From Allobosea sp. Tri-44 (lineage in GTDB: Bacteria > Pseudomonadota > Alphaproteobacteria > Rhizobiales > Beijerinckiaceae): 64,000 bases of DNA. Of this stretch, positions 1 to 8,000 are shown piece by piece. The notes beneath the pieces are model-generated. The model was not told where the DNA came from and ran no database searches. It saw nothing but the letters and a program-made list of their open reading frames with translations. The stretch covers positions 1 through 64,000 of the forward strand of contig NZ_NBDP01000015.1 in the NCBI RefSeq assembly GCF_004123845.1, written 5' to 3'. Within the stretch, counting starts at the first letter, position 1, and each line of letters opens with the position of its first letter. A program made the position numbers and the translations under genes.

Positions 1-117
1 GGCGGCTAGTGGAACGAGCAGCCAAAGCGCGAAGGCAAAGATGAAGATGAAAATGCCGAGCTTGAATCGCCATCCGGCGGCGGCCGACACTTCGGTATCG
101 AGTTGTGGCGTCGTCAT
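1..117 (-). CDS. Hypothetical membrane protein, N-terminal fragment
   Basis: The first 39 codons of a minus-strand gene run off the left edge of the window. The start is an ATG whose complement lies at 115-117, preceded by a strong AAGGGGG Shine-Dalgarno sequence. The peptide opens with a short polar stretch and then, from about residue 18, a run rich in Phe, Ile, Leu and Ala that looks like a transmembrane anchor. Nothing more can be said about function because the rest of the gene is missing. Confidence 0.6.
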   Translation of the reverse strand, partial: MTTPQLDTEVSAAAGWRFKLGIFIFIFAFALWLLVPLAA

Positions 118-391
118 GTTTGTCCCCCTTTTGAATCAGTAGATGCCCAATCGACGAGGACGCGAGGAACATCTCAAATCGTCCGTGCTCAAGTAGCCGC
201 CGCCGAAATTGGACGGGCCATATGCTTTCCGCGCGCTGTATTCTGCCGGCGATTGAGACAAAATGGGGCGCGCCGTACTGGCGCCGAGGAGCCATCCCGA
301 CGCCAGAATCTGAGGCCTACCAGCATCCTGTTACCGTGGTTATCGGCGGCGCCTGCGTCGCAGCAGCTGACGGCTGCGCATAGAGCGAAGA

Positions 392-973
392 TCAGTACTT
401 TTGGAAGTAGAAAGCTTCGGCGAAGGTAAGTTCAACCATGTCACCACGCTTGAGCCGCCTCAAATCGTTCTGGATGGCGGGATCGGACACCGTATGGGTC
501 CTAGGGCCCGCGGGCCCGACATAATTCACAACACGGGTGGCCGCATCGAAGTTTTCGAAGCGCGCCGTCAGCGTAAGCGATCGGACAACGTACTTGTCAG
601 GTAGATTCTGGAATGAAGGGTCGCTGACCGTCTCTGCATAGACGATGCTCGGCTGGGTGCCTTTGCGCGCACGTCGGGCTCCAAGAACGGCCCCTTCTAC
701 GCGTCGGATCTCTACTCGGTCACCGGAGTTGATATTTTGCAAATTGCCGAACACCTCTGGTACCGCGACCCTCCAGGTGTTGCGACCCTGGCGTACGCGG
801 ACCATGCGCTCAGCAGGTTCCACGTCCACGATCTCGACATTCAATTGTTCGACCTCGACGGGCCCGACCCCAGCGACAATGACGGTCTGGCTGGTCACCG
901 TCGGTGAGGTCGCACAACCAGCCACACCCGCTGCCAGGGAAAGTGCCAGAAACACGCTCAAATGCTTAAGCAT
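392..973 (-). CDS. Putative lipoprotein with an internal duplication
   Basis: This is a 193-residue exported protein. The N-terminus is a lipoprotein signal with a lipobox ending Val-Ala-Gly-Cys around residue 19, so the mature protein should be lipid-anchored in the envelope. I start it at the ATG at 973, which has a GGAG ribosome site; an in-frame ATG 27 bases upstream would spoil the signal. The mature part holds two similar units of about 50 residues (roughly 45-100 and 130-190). Each has alternating beta-like segments, an Arg-x-Val step and a closing Gly-Asp-x-Val-Glu motif. I do not recognise the family and infer only an envelope location. Confidence 0.7.
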   Translation of the reverse strand: MLKHLSVFLALSLAAGVAGCATSPTVTSQTVIVAGVGPVEVEQLNVEIVDVEPAERMVRVRQGRNTWRVAVPEVFGNLQNINSGDRVEIRRVEGAVLGARRARKGTQPSIVYAETVSDPSFQNLPDKYVVRSLTLTARFENFDAATRVVNYVGPAGPRTHTVSDPAIQNDLRRLKRGDMVELTFAEAFYFQKY

Positions 974-1077
974 CAGGAAGTCTCCATGAACGGGGGGCAC
1001 CTGCGTCCGCAGTGGCGCGGACGGCTGCTATTACTGTGATCGATCACCAAGCTTATCGGTCACGATTTTTTGCAGAA

Positions 1078-1521
1078 TTATTGTTTGAAACCTATTAGAA
1101 CACCATCGGCGCCCAAGGAAAGCTGCAAGCCCCTGCGCTGAGTATTCAGCCGCATCGTCACACCCTTGGCATTCCGGAGCCAAAGCCGGCCTCTTCCCTC
1201 GTCGCCAATCGCCCAACCTTCCCGCAGCTGGACATAGGCACCGGCGAAGTCTGCGACATCACGCAGACCATAAACGGTTCCCGTTGCCCGCAGGGTCGAC
1301 GCGCCGACGCCGCCGATGCCGAGCCCCCCTACCGTGATGGCATATGTCTTACGGCCGAATTTAAGCTCGCCGCCGCCGACTGCGCCGGACCCTATGAACG
1401 CGACCTGCAACTGCCGAATGCTGACGGAACCCGTCGCCGGACCCAAGTTCCCTGACTGTGCCGTCGCCACGCCACTCCAAAGGAGGCAGCTCAAGAAAAC
1501 TGATAGGACGATCCTAGTCAT
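1078..1521 (-). CDS. Secreted hypothetical protein, beta-rich
   Basis: This is a 147-residue protein with a clear signal peptide (charged start, hydrophobic core, Ala-Thr-Ala-Gln cleavage region near residue 22). The mature part is rich in Gly, Val and aromatic residues, with motifs such as GKxYxITVGGLGIGG and a C-terminal ADGVLIGFK. This pattern resembles small periplasmic beta proteins seen in Rhizobiales, including DUF1134/EipA-like proteins, but I cannot place it firmly. A GGAG site lies six bases before the ATG. It stands alone between two other small exported proteins. Confidence 0.65.
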   Translation of the reverse strand: MTRIVLSVFLSCLLWSGVATAQSGNLGPATGSVSIRQLQVAFIGSGAVGGGELKFGRKTYAITVGGLGIGGVGASTLRATGTVYGLRDVADFAGAYVQLREGWAIGDEGRGRLWLRNAKGVTMRLNTQRRGLQLSLGADGVLIGFKQ

Positions 1522-1574
1522 GAGTGCTCCATTGCCGATGGCACGGAAAATAAGGATTGGCTCGCTGGCAATCT

Positions 1575-1811
1575 TTAATAGCGAACCGGCCGCCGAACGA
1601 CAGCGCGCCTAGGGGTAACGACTACCGCTCGCGGGGCGACAACAACTGCCCTCGGCGCAACCGCGACAGGCCGCCGAACAACAACAGCACCCCCTGTAGA
1701 AACACAGCCGGCGCGAACGACGCCGCGGGCGCAAACGACAGCACTGGCTTCCGATGGGATGACAGCGACACAGCCGCCTATCAGGCAGATTGCGAGCATC
1801 AATCGTTTCAT
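1575..1811 (-). CDS. Small periplasmic protein with Val/Pro/Arg repeats
   Basis: This is a 78-residue protein. The signal peptide (MKRLMLAICL then a hydrophobic core) ends at an Ala-Ser-Ala site near residue 24. It is followed by two Cys residues and then near-repeats of the form VVV-x-PRA that fill the C-terminal half. I chose the ATG at 1811 because it begins the signal peptide; the open frame continues upstream but the extension looks non-coding. Low-complexity Val/Arg proteins like this are frequent in Hyphomicrobiales and have no known role. Confidence 0.6.
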   Translation of the reverse strand: MKRLMLAICLIGGCVAVIPSEASAVVCARGVVRAGCVSTGGAVVVRRPVAVAPRAVVVAPRAVVVTPRRAVVRRPVRY

Positions 1812-1913
1812 GACTGCCTCCCCTTCGGCCATTCTGATCCTGGCCGCTAAGAGGACGCTACACCCAATCGGGGGACCTGTCCTTAGGGTAGGCGAATTAA
1901 TTGGCCCGGGAGC

Positions 1914-1952
1914 AAAAAGGCCCCGCCAACTGAACCGGAAGCCGGCGGGGCC
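1914..1952 (-). terminator. Rho-independent terminator
   Basis: A perfect 9-bp stem GGCCCCGCC / GGCGGGGCC (1919-1927 and 1944-1952) encloses a 16-base loop. Read on the minus strand it is followed directly by five T residues (A-tract at 1914-1918). It lies about 85 bases past the stop of the minus-strand gene at 2038-2499 and most likely ends that transcript. Confidence 0.75.
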
Positions 1953-2037
1953 CTTCGTGGACACATCTTTGATAAGCGTCGAATGCCGCTAAGCACCGCC
2001 GGCTCGGTTCCACGATGGGAATGGCCGGCGCGACTAA

Positions 2038-2499
2038 TTATGCATTGGGGGGCTGTTCAACGGAGGTGATGGCAGACGGGTGAGCAGCAGATGCCGCTCG
2101 CGCCTCCTCCGAGGAAACATCAACCTTGGTGAATGCCAAATAGTCAACACCAGGATCATTTGGCGTCACGGACCAATATATCCATTGACTCCCGCTTTGG
2201 CAAAGACGTTTGTTTTGATCATCCCTTTGACAAATTTGACCATCAGTCAAGTATGCTATTGGTATTCCACCCGATGACCAAGAGTTATTGTCAAGAAAAT
2301 AGGCGGCAGTATCCCAAACACCAAGCACTGAGTTATTAATCAGGTTACCGAATTGCCATCCCGGCGCTCCCAATCGAGAATCTGAATGGTTAGAATCTGA
2401 GTCCCACATCTGAAGGCGATTGTTAATGTCGCTTGTCAACAGACAGTATCTATTTGATGTAGTTAACCATTGTGAATTGCTCGCTCGAAGGTAAAACAT
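2038..2499 (-). CDS. Orphan hypothetical protein, AT-rich
   Basis: This is a 153-residue protein with no signal peptide or membrane segment. It is rich in Asn, Ser, Asp, Trp and Gln (for example SDINNRLQMWDSDSN), quite unlike the Ala/Arg/Gly-rich proteins around it. The DNA is clearly lower in GC than its neighbours. An AGGAGAG ribosome site lies seven bases before the ATG and a good terminator follows, so it looks like a functional single-gene unit. The repeated aromatic and polar pattern could suggest a beta-trefoil or similar carbohydrate-binding fold, but this is only an impression. Composition suggests horizontal acquisition. Confidence 0.65.
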   Translation of the reverse strand: MFYLRASNSQWLTTSNRYCLLTSDINNRLQMWDSDSNHSDSRLGAPGWQFGNLINNSVLGVWDTAAYFLDNNSWSSGGIPIAYLTDGQICQRDDQNKRLCQSGSQWIYWSVTPNDPGVDYLAFTKVDVSSEEARAASAAHPSAITSVEQPPNA

Positions 2500-2867
2500 T
2501 TCACTCTCCTCAAATTGAAATGTGAGAATCTTTTGACAAAAAGCTGAAAATCTTTTGTAAACCTAACGTCACCCTATCTGGCATCATTTCGATGCGCAAG
2601 CTGCTGGCCCTTGATTTTCGATATGTTTCGACAAAAACTTGAAATAGATAGCATCATCGTGTGATTTGCGGGCTTGATTGTTGGATTTTATAGCAACACG
2701 CAGTAGACAATTTACATTCACCACAACGCGAACATGAGTACGCACCCGATCCCAAACGAGTACTCGTGGGCTATAGTGGCGGTGACATGGCACCTCAAAT
2801 AGGCCAGGCTTCGCCGTAGACTAGTAAGCTCGCAACCACAGCCGCATTGAAGCGAGCTGGACGGACA
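2500..2867. other. AT-rich intergenic region, no supported gene
   Basis: This stretch of about 370 bases is AT-rich over its first 200 bases, continuing the composition of the orphan gene at 2038-2499. It contains two near copies of an AATCTTTTG word 18 bases apart (about 2527 and 2549) and a possible minus-strand promoter. A short open frame in it lacks a ribosome site. The GC content rises again towards the ligase gene. Confidence 0.5.
2511..2539 (-). promoter_or_regulatory. Possible promoter of the orphan gene
   Basis: On the minus strand TTGTCA (2534-2539) is followed after 17 bases by AATTTG (2511-2516), a moderate match to the housekeeping -35/-10 pattern. It lies just upstream of the AGGAGAG site and ATG at 2499, which would leave a very short leader. 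Weak evidence. Confidence 0.3.
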
Positions 2868-3908
2868 TCATCCGAGGCGATAAACAATCGCCTCGTCAGC
2901 ATTCTCGCGCAGGCCCTTGAACGAGGCGTGGCGCAGCTTCTCGTCATGCGTCCAGCCGCGGTACGCGATTTCGGCCGTGAGCTTCGGCTTGACCCAGACC
3001 ACGCCCTTGCTGCTAAAGCCGCGCGCCGGCGGCGACGTGGCCGTGATCCGGTCGAGCTGCTTGCGCAGCGCCGTCGCGCTGGCGTTGGTGAAACCGGTGC
3101 CGACGCTGCCGACATAGGTCAGGCCGTAATTGCCGTGCCCGGCCAGCAGCAGCCGGCCGATGCCGCCGAGCGCCGCGCCGGAGGGCTCATAGCCGATGAT
3201 CAGGAAGCTCTCGGACTGGACGCATTTGATCTTGAGCCAGTCGCCGCCGCGGCCGGGGCGATAGGGCGCGTCGCGGCGCTTGGCGATGATGCCTTCGAGC
3301 CCGAACCTGCAGGCGCTCGCCAGGAATTCGGCGCCGTCCGCCTCGACCTCCTCGCTCAGCCGGACCGTTCCGCTTTCACCGTCGATCAAATCCTCGAGCA
3401 TGTGCCGGCGTTCGCTGAGCGTCATGCGCGTCAGGTCGTGACCGTTGAGATAGAGCAGATCGAAGGCGAAGAGCATGGCGCTCTCTGCTTTGGCCTTGCC
3501 CCCTCTGCCTCCCAGCGCCTGCTGCAGTAAGCCGAAATCGGCCCGGCCAGCGCCGTCGAGCACGACCGCCTCGCCGTCGAGGATGAAGCTGCCGGCGTCG
3601 AGCTCCGCCGCCCCGGCTGCGATCGAGGGAAAGCGATGCGTCCAGTCATGGCCACCGCGGGTGATGACCCGAACCCCCTTGGCGTCGCGATGCACCGCCA
3701 GGCGGTAGCCGTCCCACTTCACCTCGAAGAGCCAGCCGGGTCCCGCCGGCGGCTTCGGCATCAGCGAAGCGAGGCAGGGTTCGATCCGCGCCGGCATTGG
3801 ATCGAGGAGATCCGGCTCGACAGCGCTGCGCCGCGCCCTCACTGGCGCGCTGCGCAGCACTTCGCCGGCAGGGGTAGCCCTCAAAGCTCGGCGCAACCGC
3901 TCAGCCAT
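2868..3908 (-). CDS. ligD: ATP-dependent DNA ligase, LigD ligase-domain type
   Basis: This is a 346-residue DNA ligase that would seal nicks or joined ends using ATP. Motif I, EVKWDGYR, is at about residues 62-69, with Lys64 as the adenylated lysine. Later motifs include LDGEAVV, EGIIAKRR (motif IV) and WLKIKC (motif V), followed by an OB-fold domain containing a VGTGF segment. Full LigD proteins of the non-homologous end-joining pathway also carry polymerase and phosphoesterase domains. Those are absent here, and no Ku gene is in the window, so this is a stand-alone ligase. The start at 3908 is a judgement: an ATG seven codons upstream is also possible and neither has a strong ribosome site. 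Confidence 0.85.
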   Translation of the reverse strand: MAERLRRALRATPAGEVLRSAPVRARRSAVEPDLLDPMPARIEPCLASLMPKPPAGPGWLFEVKWDGYRLAVHRDAKGVRVITRGGHDWTHRFPSIAAGAAELDAGSFILDGEAVVLDGAGRADFGLLQQALGGRGGKAKAESAMLFAFDLLYLNGHDLTRMTLSERRHMLEDLIDGESGTVRLSEEVEADGAEFLASACRFGLEGIIAKRRDAPYRPGRGGDWLKIKCVQSESFLIIGYEPSGAALGGIGRLLLAGHGNYGLTYVGSVGTGFTNASATALRKQLDRITATSPPARGFSSKGVVWVKPKLTAEIAYRGWTHDEKLRHASFKGLRENADEAIVYRLG

Positions 3909-4053
3909 GACTGAACACCATGAACGCAACTTACTAACGGCGACTCAACGTCAGCCGGTCGACGGCGTTCCGGAGCCAGCGAAAGAATCTGACGCCTTGC
4001 CGGAACGGGAGCGTTGCCCGCCCGTTTCGTCAGACGTTGCGTAGGAGGTTGCG

Positions 4054-4305
4054 ATGCGTACCCAGCCGAAACGATCCGGGCTAAGCGACAAGATCGCGGC
4101 CCACCTCAATCCAGGCAATCTGGAGCTCTATCGCGAGCTCTGCCAGGACGAGGACGGCAACCGCTACACCGTCATCGTCTATCGGCCGTTCCCCGATTTG
4201 AACGTCACCCGATATGAGCTTGAAGATGGCTCGCCGGTGCGCTTCATCGACGATTGCCTGTTCGAGATTGAGTCGACCGGGCGAACGCTGGCGAGGTGCA
4301 CCTGA
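4054..4305 (+). CDS. Small hypothetical protein
   Basis: This is an 83-residue soluble, acidic protein without signal peptide or membrane segment, preceded by a strong GGAGG site seven bases before the ATG. Its sequence (YRELCQDEDGNRYTVIVYRPFP, split here as two short strands) suggests a small beta-hairpin fold. I do not recognise a family. The stop overlaps the start of a 24-codon frame downstream as TGATG, which suggests translational coupling. Confidence 0.6.
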   Translation: MRTQPKRSGLSDKIAAHLNPGNLELYRELCQDEDGNRYTVIVYRPFPDLNVTRYELEDGSPVRFIDDCLFEIESTGRTLARCT

Positions 4306-4379
4306 TGCAAGCGCTCGTGATGTGGGGGTTGCTCATCGCAGCGATCCTTGCCGCGATCGGGTGCGCCTCTTTTCGATAA
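4305..4379 (+). CDS. Tiny membrane peptide, possible
   Basis: This is a 24-codon frame whose ATG overlaps the TGA of the preceding gene by one base. The peptide starts MQALVMWGLL, continues with a Leu/Ile/Ala hydrophobic segment and ends Ile-Gly-Cys-Ala-Ser-Phe-Arg. It could be a single-span membrane peptide or a lipobox-like peptide, or it could be non-functional. The overlap and hydrophobic character are the only support. Confidence 0.35.
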   Translation: MQALVMWGLLIAAILAAIGCASFR

Positions 4380-4405
4380 GCCGCTCGTACTTCATCAGCG
4401 ACGAC

Positions 4406-4654
4406 ATGAGGCTTAGGGCAATGGTGGATGGCGGACGCAATTTCGTTGCGACAGTGAAGGAGCTTCCTGACGGTCGCCTGACGGTCCTGGTCGAGTCGTA
4501 CGAAGACGTGGGCTTTGACGGGAAGCAATTGACGCTGACCCTTCCTGCAGGAAGCAGCTATGGGGAAGCTGAGGCTCTGGCGCTGCGGCTCAACAGCACG
4601 AAAGTGCAGGTACGCTTGGAACACTGGAAATCAGGCTCCGGCGGTTCAGTCTAA
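4406..4654 (+). CDS. Small hypothetical protein
   Basis: This is an 82-residue protein, starting MRLRAMVDGG, with beta-strand-like segments (VATVKELPDGRLTVLVE; QLTLTLPAG) and no export signal. The open frame extends far upstream, but that part is out-of-frame overlap with the previous two genes, so I start it at the ATG at 4406. No strong ribosome site is visible. It ends tail to tail with, and overlaps by four bases, the DUF6894 gene on the other strand. Confidence 0.45.
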   Translation: MRLRAMVDGGRNFVATVKELPDGRLTVLVESYEDVGFDGKQLTLTLPAGSSYGEAEALALRLNSTKVQVRLEHWKSGSGGSV

Positions 4655-4893
4655 GAGTCGAGACGTAGCCACTGTTCGCTGAGCGTCATGGTGGCGCTGT
4701 AAATCGGCACTGGCCCGCGACGGACTAAAATGCAGATCGAGCTATCCCCACCTTGTGGGATATCTTGCCGAGCGAGATCCGCGAGGCTCTGCAAGGCTAC
4801 GACGCGCGCAGCATCGTCGTCAGGCAGCTCGACGCCTTCCACGTCGACATTATGCTTCTCGCCGCTGATTAGATCGAACAGGTAATGCGCCAT
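4651..4893 (-). CDS. DUF6894 family protein
   Basis: This is an 80-residue protein with the DUF6894 layout: an MAHYLFDL start, a V-E-G-V-E-L-P-D-D core near residues 18-27, an Ala-rich helix, and a C-terminal segment with ICILVRRG and VPIYSATM. These small proteins occur in many copies in Hyphomicrobiales genomes and have no established function; a cytoplasmic location is expected. The family placement is from memory of the motif. Confidence 0.7.
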   Translation of the reverse strand: MAHYLFDLISGEKHNVDVEGVELPDDDAARVVALQSLADLARQDIPQGGDSSICILVRRGPVPIYSATMTLSEQWLRLDS

Positions 4894-5030
4894 TGGTCAC
4901 CGCGGCTTGACGTCTCGTATTCGACGCTTTGGTGTCAATGAAGGTTCCGTGTTCGTTGGACATCTCGGCGCGCGGCGCGCTATCTGCGCAACCGCTATTT
5001 GATCATCGAGCGAGGGGCGGAACTTCACGC

Positions 5031-8000
5031 ATGGAAGGCTTCGCGCTTCTCGGCCTCGGCCTCTTCGGCTTCCTCTTCATCGCGGTCCCCTGGGCCGCGT
5101 TCAGTGCGTTAGGGCGCGGCAACAGAGCGCTTGAGCTCGCCGCCCATCAGCGCGCCGAGATCGATGCCTTGCGTGCCGACCTAAGCGTCTTGCGAGCACA
5201 ACTCGCTGCTGGAGCAACGGCCGGCAGGGCGCCTCCCGATCAAACGGATGAGCAGGCCGAAACTGTCCTCGTCGAAGATGCACCAACCCCTGTTGTCACA
5301 GCCGATCTCGATGCACCGACGCCCGCGCCTGTCGCGGCGGAAGAGCCAACATCATCGCCTGGACCAGCCATCGACCTTGTCGCGGCTCGCACGATCGAGG
5401 ACCCCGCCGGCAAAGTCTCGGGTGAGGAGCCTCGCACTCCGATCGAGACGCTCGCCGCGAGTGTCACAGCACCCGAACCGGACCTGGACGTCCAGCGGAG
5501 CGAGCTTTCGCCGGAAGCGGAACCCGCCGCCGCGCCTGCGCCACGGCGCGATTTCGAGGAGGCGATCGGCTCGCGCTGGGCGGTCTGGATCGGCGGCGTC
5601 GCGCTCGCACTCGGCGGTCTCTTCCTGGTTCGCTACTCGATCGAGGCCGGCCTGTTCGGTCCGGGCGTCCGGCTGCTGCTCGGCGCCGCCTTCGCCCTTA
5701 TCGCGGCCGGCGCGAGCGAATATCTGCGCCGGCGCGAACTGCCGCTCGCGATCACCTCCGGCTCCGGTCCGCTCGCCGGCCTCGGCCATGCCAGCATTCC
5801 CGGCGTGTTGGCGGGCGTCGCCGTGCTCAGCGGCTTCGGCGTTATCTTCGCCGCCCACGCCGTCTACGGCTTCATCGGGCCGGGCACGGCTTTCGGATTG
5901 ATGGGCCTGCTTGGCCTTGCGGCCCTCTCGGCTTCGCTCCTGCACGGCCCGGCGCTCGGCCTCTTCGGCCTGCTTGGTTCCTATGCGACGCCCTTCCTGG
6001 TCGCCAGCACCGCGCCCAACTTCGTCGCGCTCGCGCTCTTCATCACCTTCGTCACCGCGGTCGCCTTCCTGCTGCACCGGCGCCGACCCAGCCGCATCGT
6101 CACGCTCGGCGCGGTCGCCGGGCATGGCGCCTGGACGCTGCTGATCGCCTTCGCCGGCGGCAATGTGAGCTGGGCCGCCTGGCTCGCCGCCTCCGGCTCG
6201 GTTCTCGCGCTCGGCCTGATCAGGGAATGGCCGGCCTGGCGCGGGCGGGCCGGGCCCGATAGCGGCTGGCGGATCGCTGGCTTCGAACTGACCAGCCTCA
6301 TCGCCATCGGCGTGCCGCTCATCCTCTCCGGCATCCTCTGGACCAGCCATGGCGGGCCCGCGCCGCTGCATGCCGCCATCATCGTCACTGTGGCGGTCGC
6401 CGTCGCCGGCGCGGTCCGGCACCGCGATCTGGCGCCGCTGGCGCTGCTCGCCGGCGCGGCAGCCGCCGGCATGGCGCTGCTCTGGCCGACCCATGATGGC
6501 CCCTTTGGCCTGTCGCCGACGCTGCCGCTCGATCTGATGCGCCTCAGCTTCGCCCCCGACGCCGGCCCGGGCCTGCGCTGGACCGCCGGCCTCTTTGCGC
6601 TGCTCCTCGGCATTCCGCCATTCTTCGCCTTGCTGATGCGGCGCGGGTCAGGTGCCGGCGGCTTTCTCGTGCGCGGCTGCCTCGCCTTCGCTTCGGCGCT
6701 CGCCCCCGTTTGCCTGCTGCTGGCGACGGCATTGCGCAGCAATGGCTTCGAGCGCTCGACCGGCTTTGCCGCACTGGCCCTGCTCCTGACGATCGCGCTC
6801 TTTGCGGCTTCAGAATTCCTCCTCCCGGTCGAGCGCCGCAGCACCAAGACGCGCGCCAATCCGCTCGCCTTTATCGGCTCGGCCGCCTATGCCGCCGCCG
6901 GCGCGATCGCACTCGGCCTCGCCATTGCCTTCGCCTTGCGCGAGACCTGGCTGGTGGTCGGCTTCGCCGTTTCGGCCGCGGGCGTCGCGCTCCTCTCCGC
7001 CTTGCGCCCGATACCGCTGCTGCGCAGCATGTCGGCGGCACTCGCCACCGCGGCACTGGCGCGACTCGTTTGGAACCCGATCGTCAGCGATGTCGGCTCC
7101 TGGCCCATCTTCAACTGGCTGATCCCGGCCTATGCCCTGCCGGCGCTCTGCTTCGCCATCGGCGCGCTGGCCCTGCGCGAAAGGCAGGATCGCCCGCGGC
7201 TGATCCATGAGACGCTCGCCGCCTTCTTCTTCGCCGCCTTCGTATTGCTGGAGGTGCGCCAAGCCTTCGCCGGCGCGGATCTCGTGCCGACCGCGGACCT
7301 CGTCCGCCTGCATTATCTCGGCCCGCGCAACCGGCTGTTCGAGGAAGTCTTCTGCCATGTCCTGGCGCTCGGGCTGCTAGGAGCAGGCTTCGTCCTGCTC
7401 GCCCGCCGGCTCGGCGGACGGGTCTTCGGCGTCTGCGCCGATATCGCCGCGATCACGCTGATCCTTGTCGGCATCGGCGGGCCCGGCGCTGTGCTGAACC
7501 CGGTCTTCGATGGCACGCCGGTGCTCGGCTGGCCGGTGTTCAACCGGCTGCTCTGGTATGTCGCCGTCGGTGGCCTGCTCGGATTGCTCGGTTACTGGCT
7601 CGGACGCGACGGCCGCTCGCGCCTGGGCGACACGCTCAACGCTTGCGCTGCGGTGCTGGTCTCGCTCGGTGCGATATTGATCGTCCGGCATGCCTTCTCC
7701 GGCCCGGTCCTGGCGCCGATGGACGGCAAGACCGCCGGCTTTGCCGAGGTGGTGACGATCACGCTGCTGCTGCTGGCGCTGACGGCGGCCGCGCGGATCT
7801 GGCGCGAGCTCTCGCCCGGCCGTGTCACCGGCTTTGCCTTGCGCGCGCTCGCCATGATCGCGATCGGCTGGGCGGGGCTTGCGCTCGGCATCGGCCGCAA
7901 TCCGCTGTTCGATCTCAGCGGCGTCGAGGGACCGGTCATCTTCAACCGCATCCTCTGGGGCTATGGCGCGGTAATCTGTGGCTTTGCTGGAGCAGCCTGG

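Noticed and set aside
103..429. Plus-strand open frame of 108 codons near the left edge
   Set aside because: Overlaps the starts and ends of two better-supported minus-strand genes and has an Arg/Ser-rich shadow composition.
1036..1047. Palindrome GTGATCGATCAC with nearby T-run
   Set aside because: Short and without a stable stem plus T-tract arrangement; not enough for a terminator or operator call.
2584..2793. Minus-strand open frame of 69 codons
   Set aside because: No ribosome site, no recognisable features, and it lies in an AT-rich gap next to an orphan gene; treated as chance.
5352..6859. Long minus-strand open frames inside the DUF2339 gene
   Set aside because: Antisense shadows with Arg/Gly/Glu-rich low-complexity sequence; the plus-strand gene is well supported.
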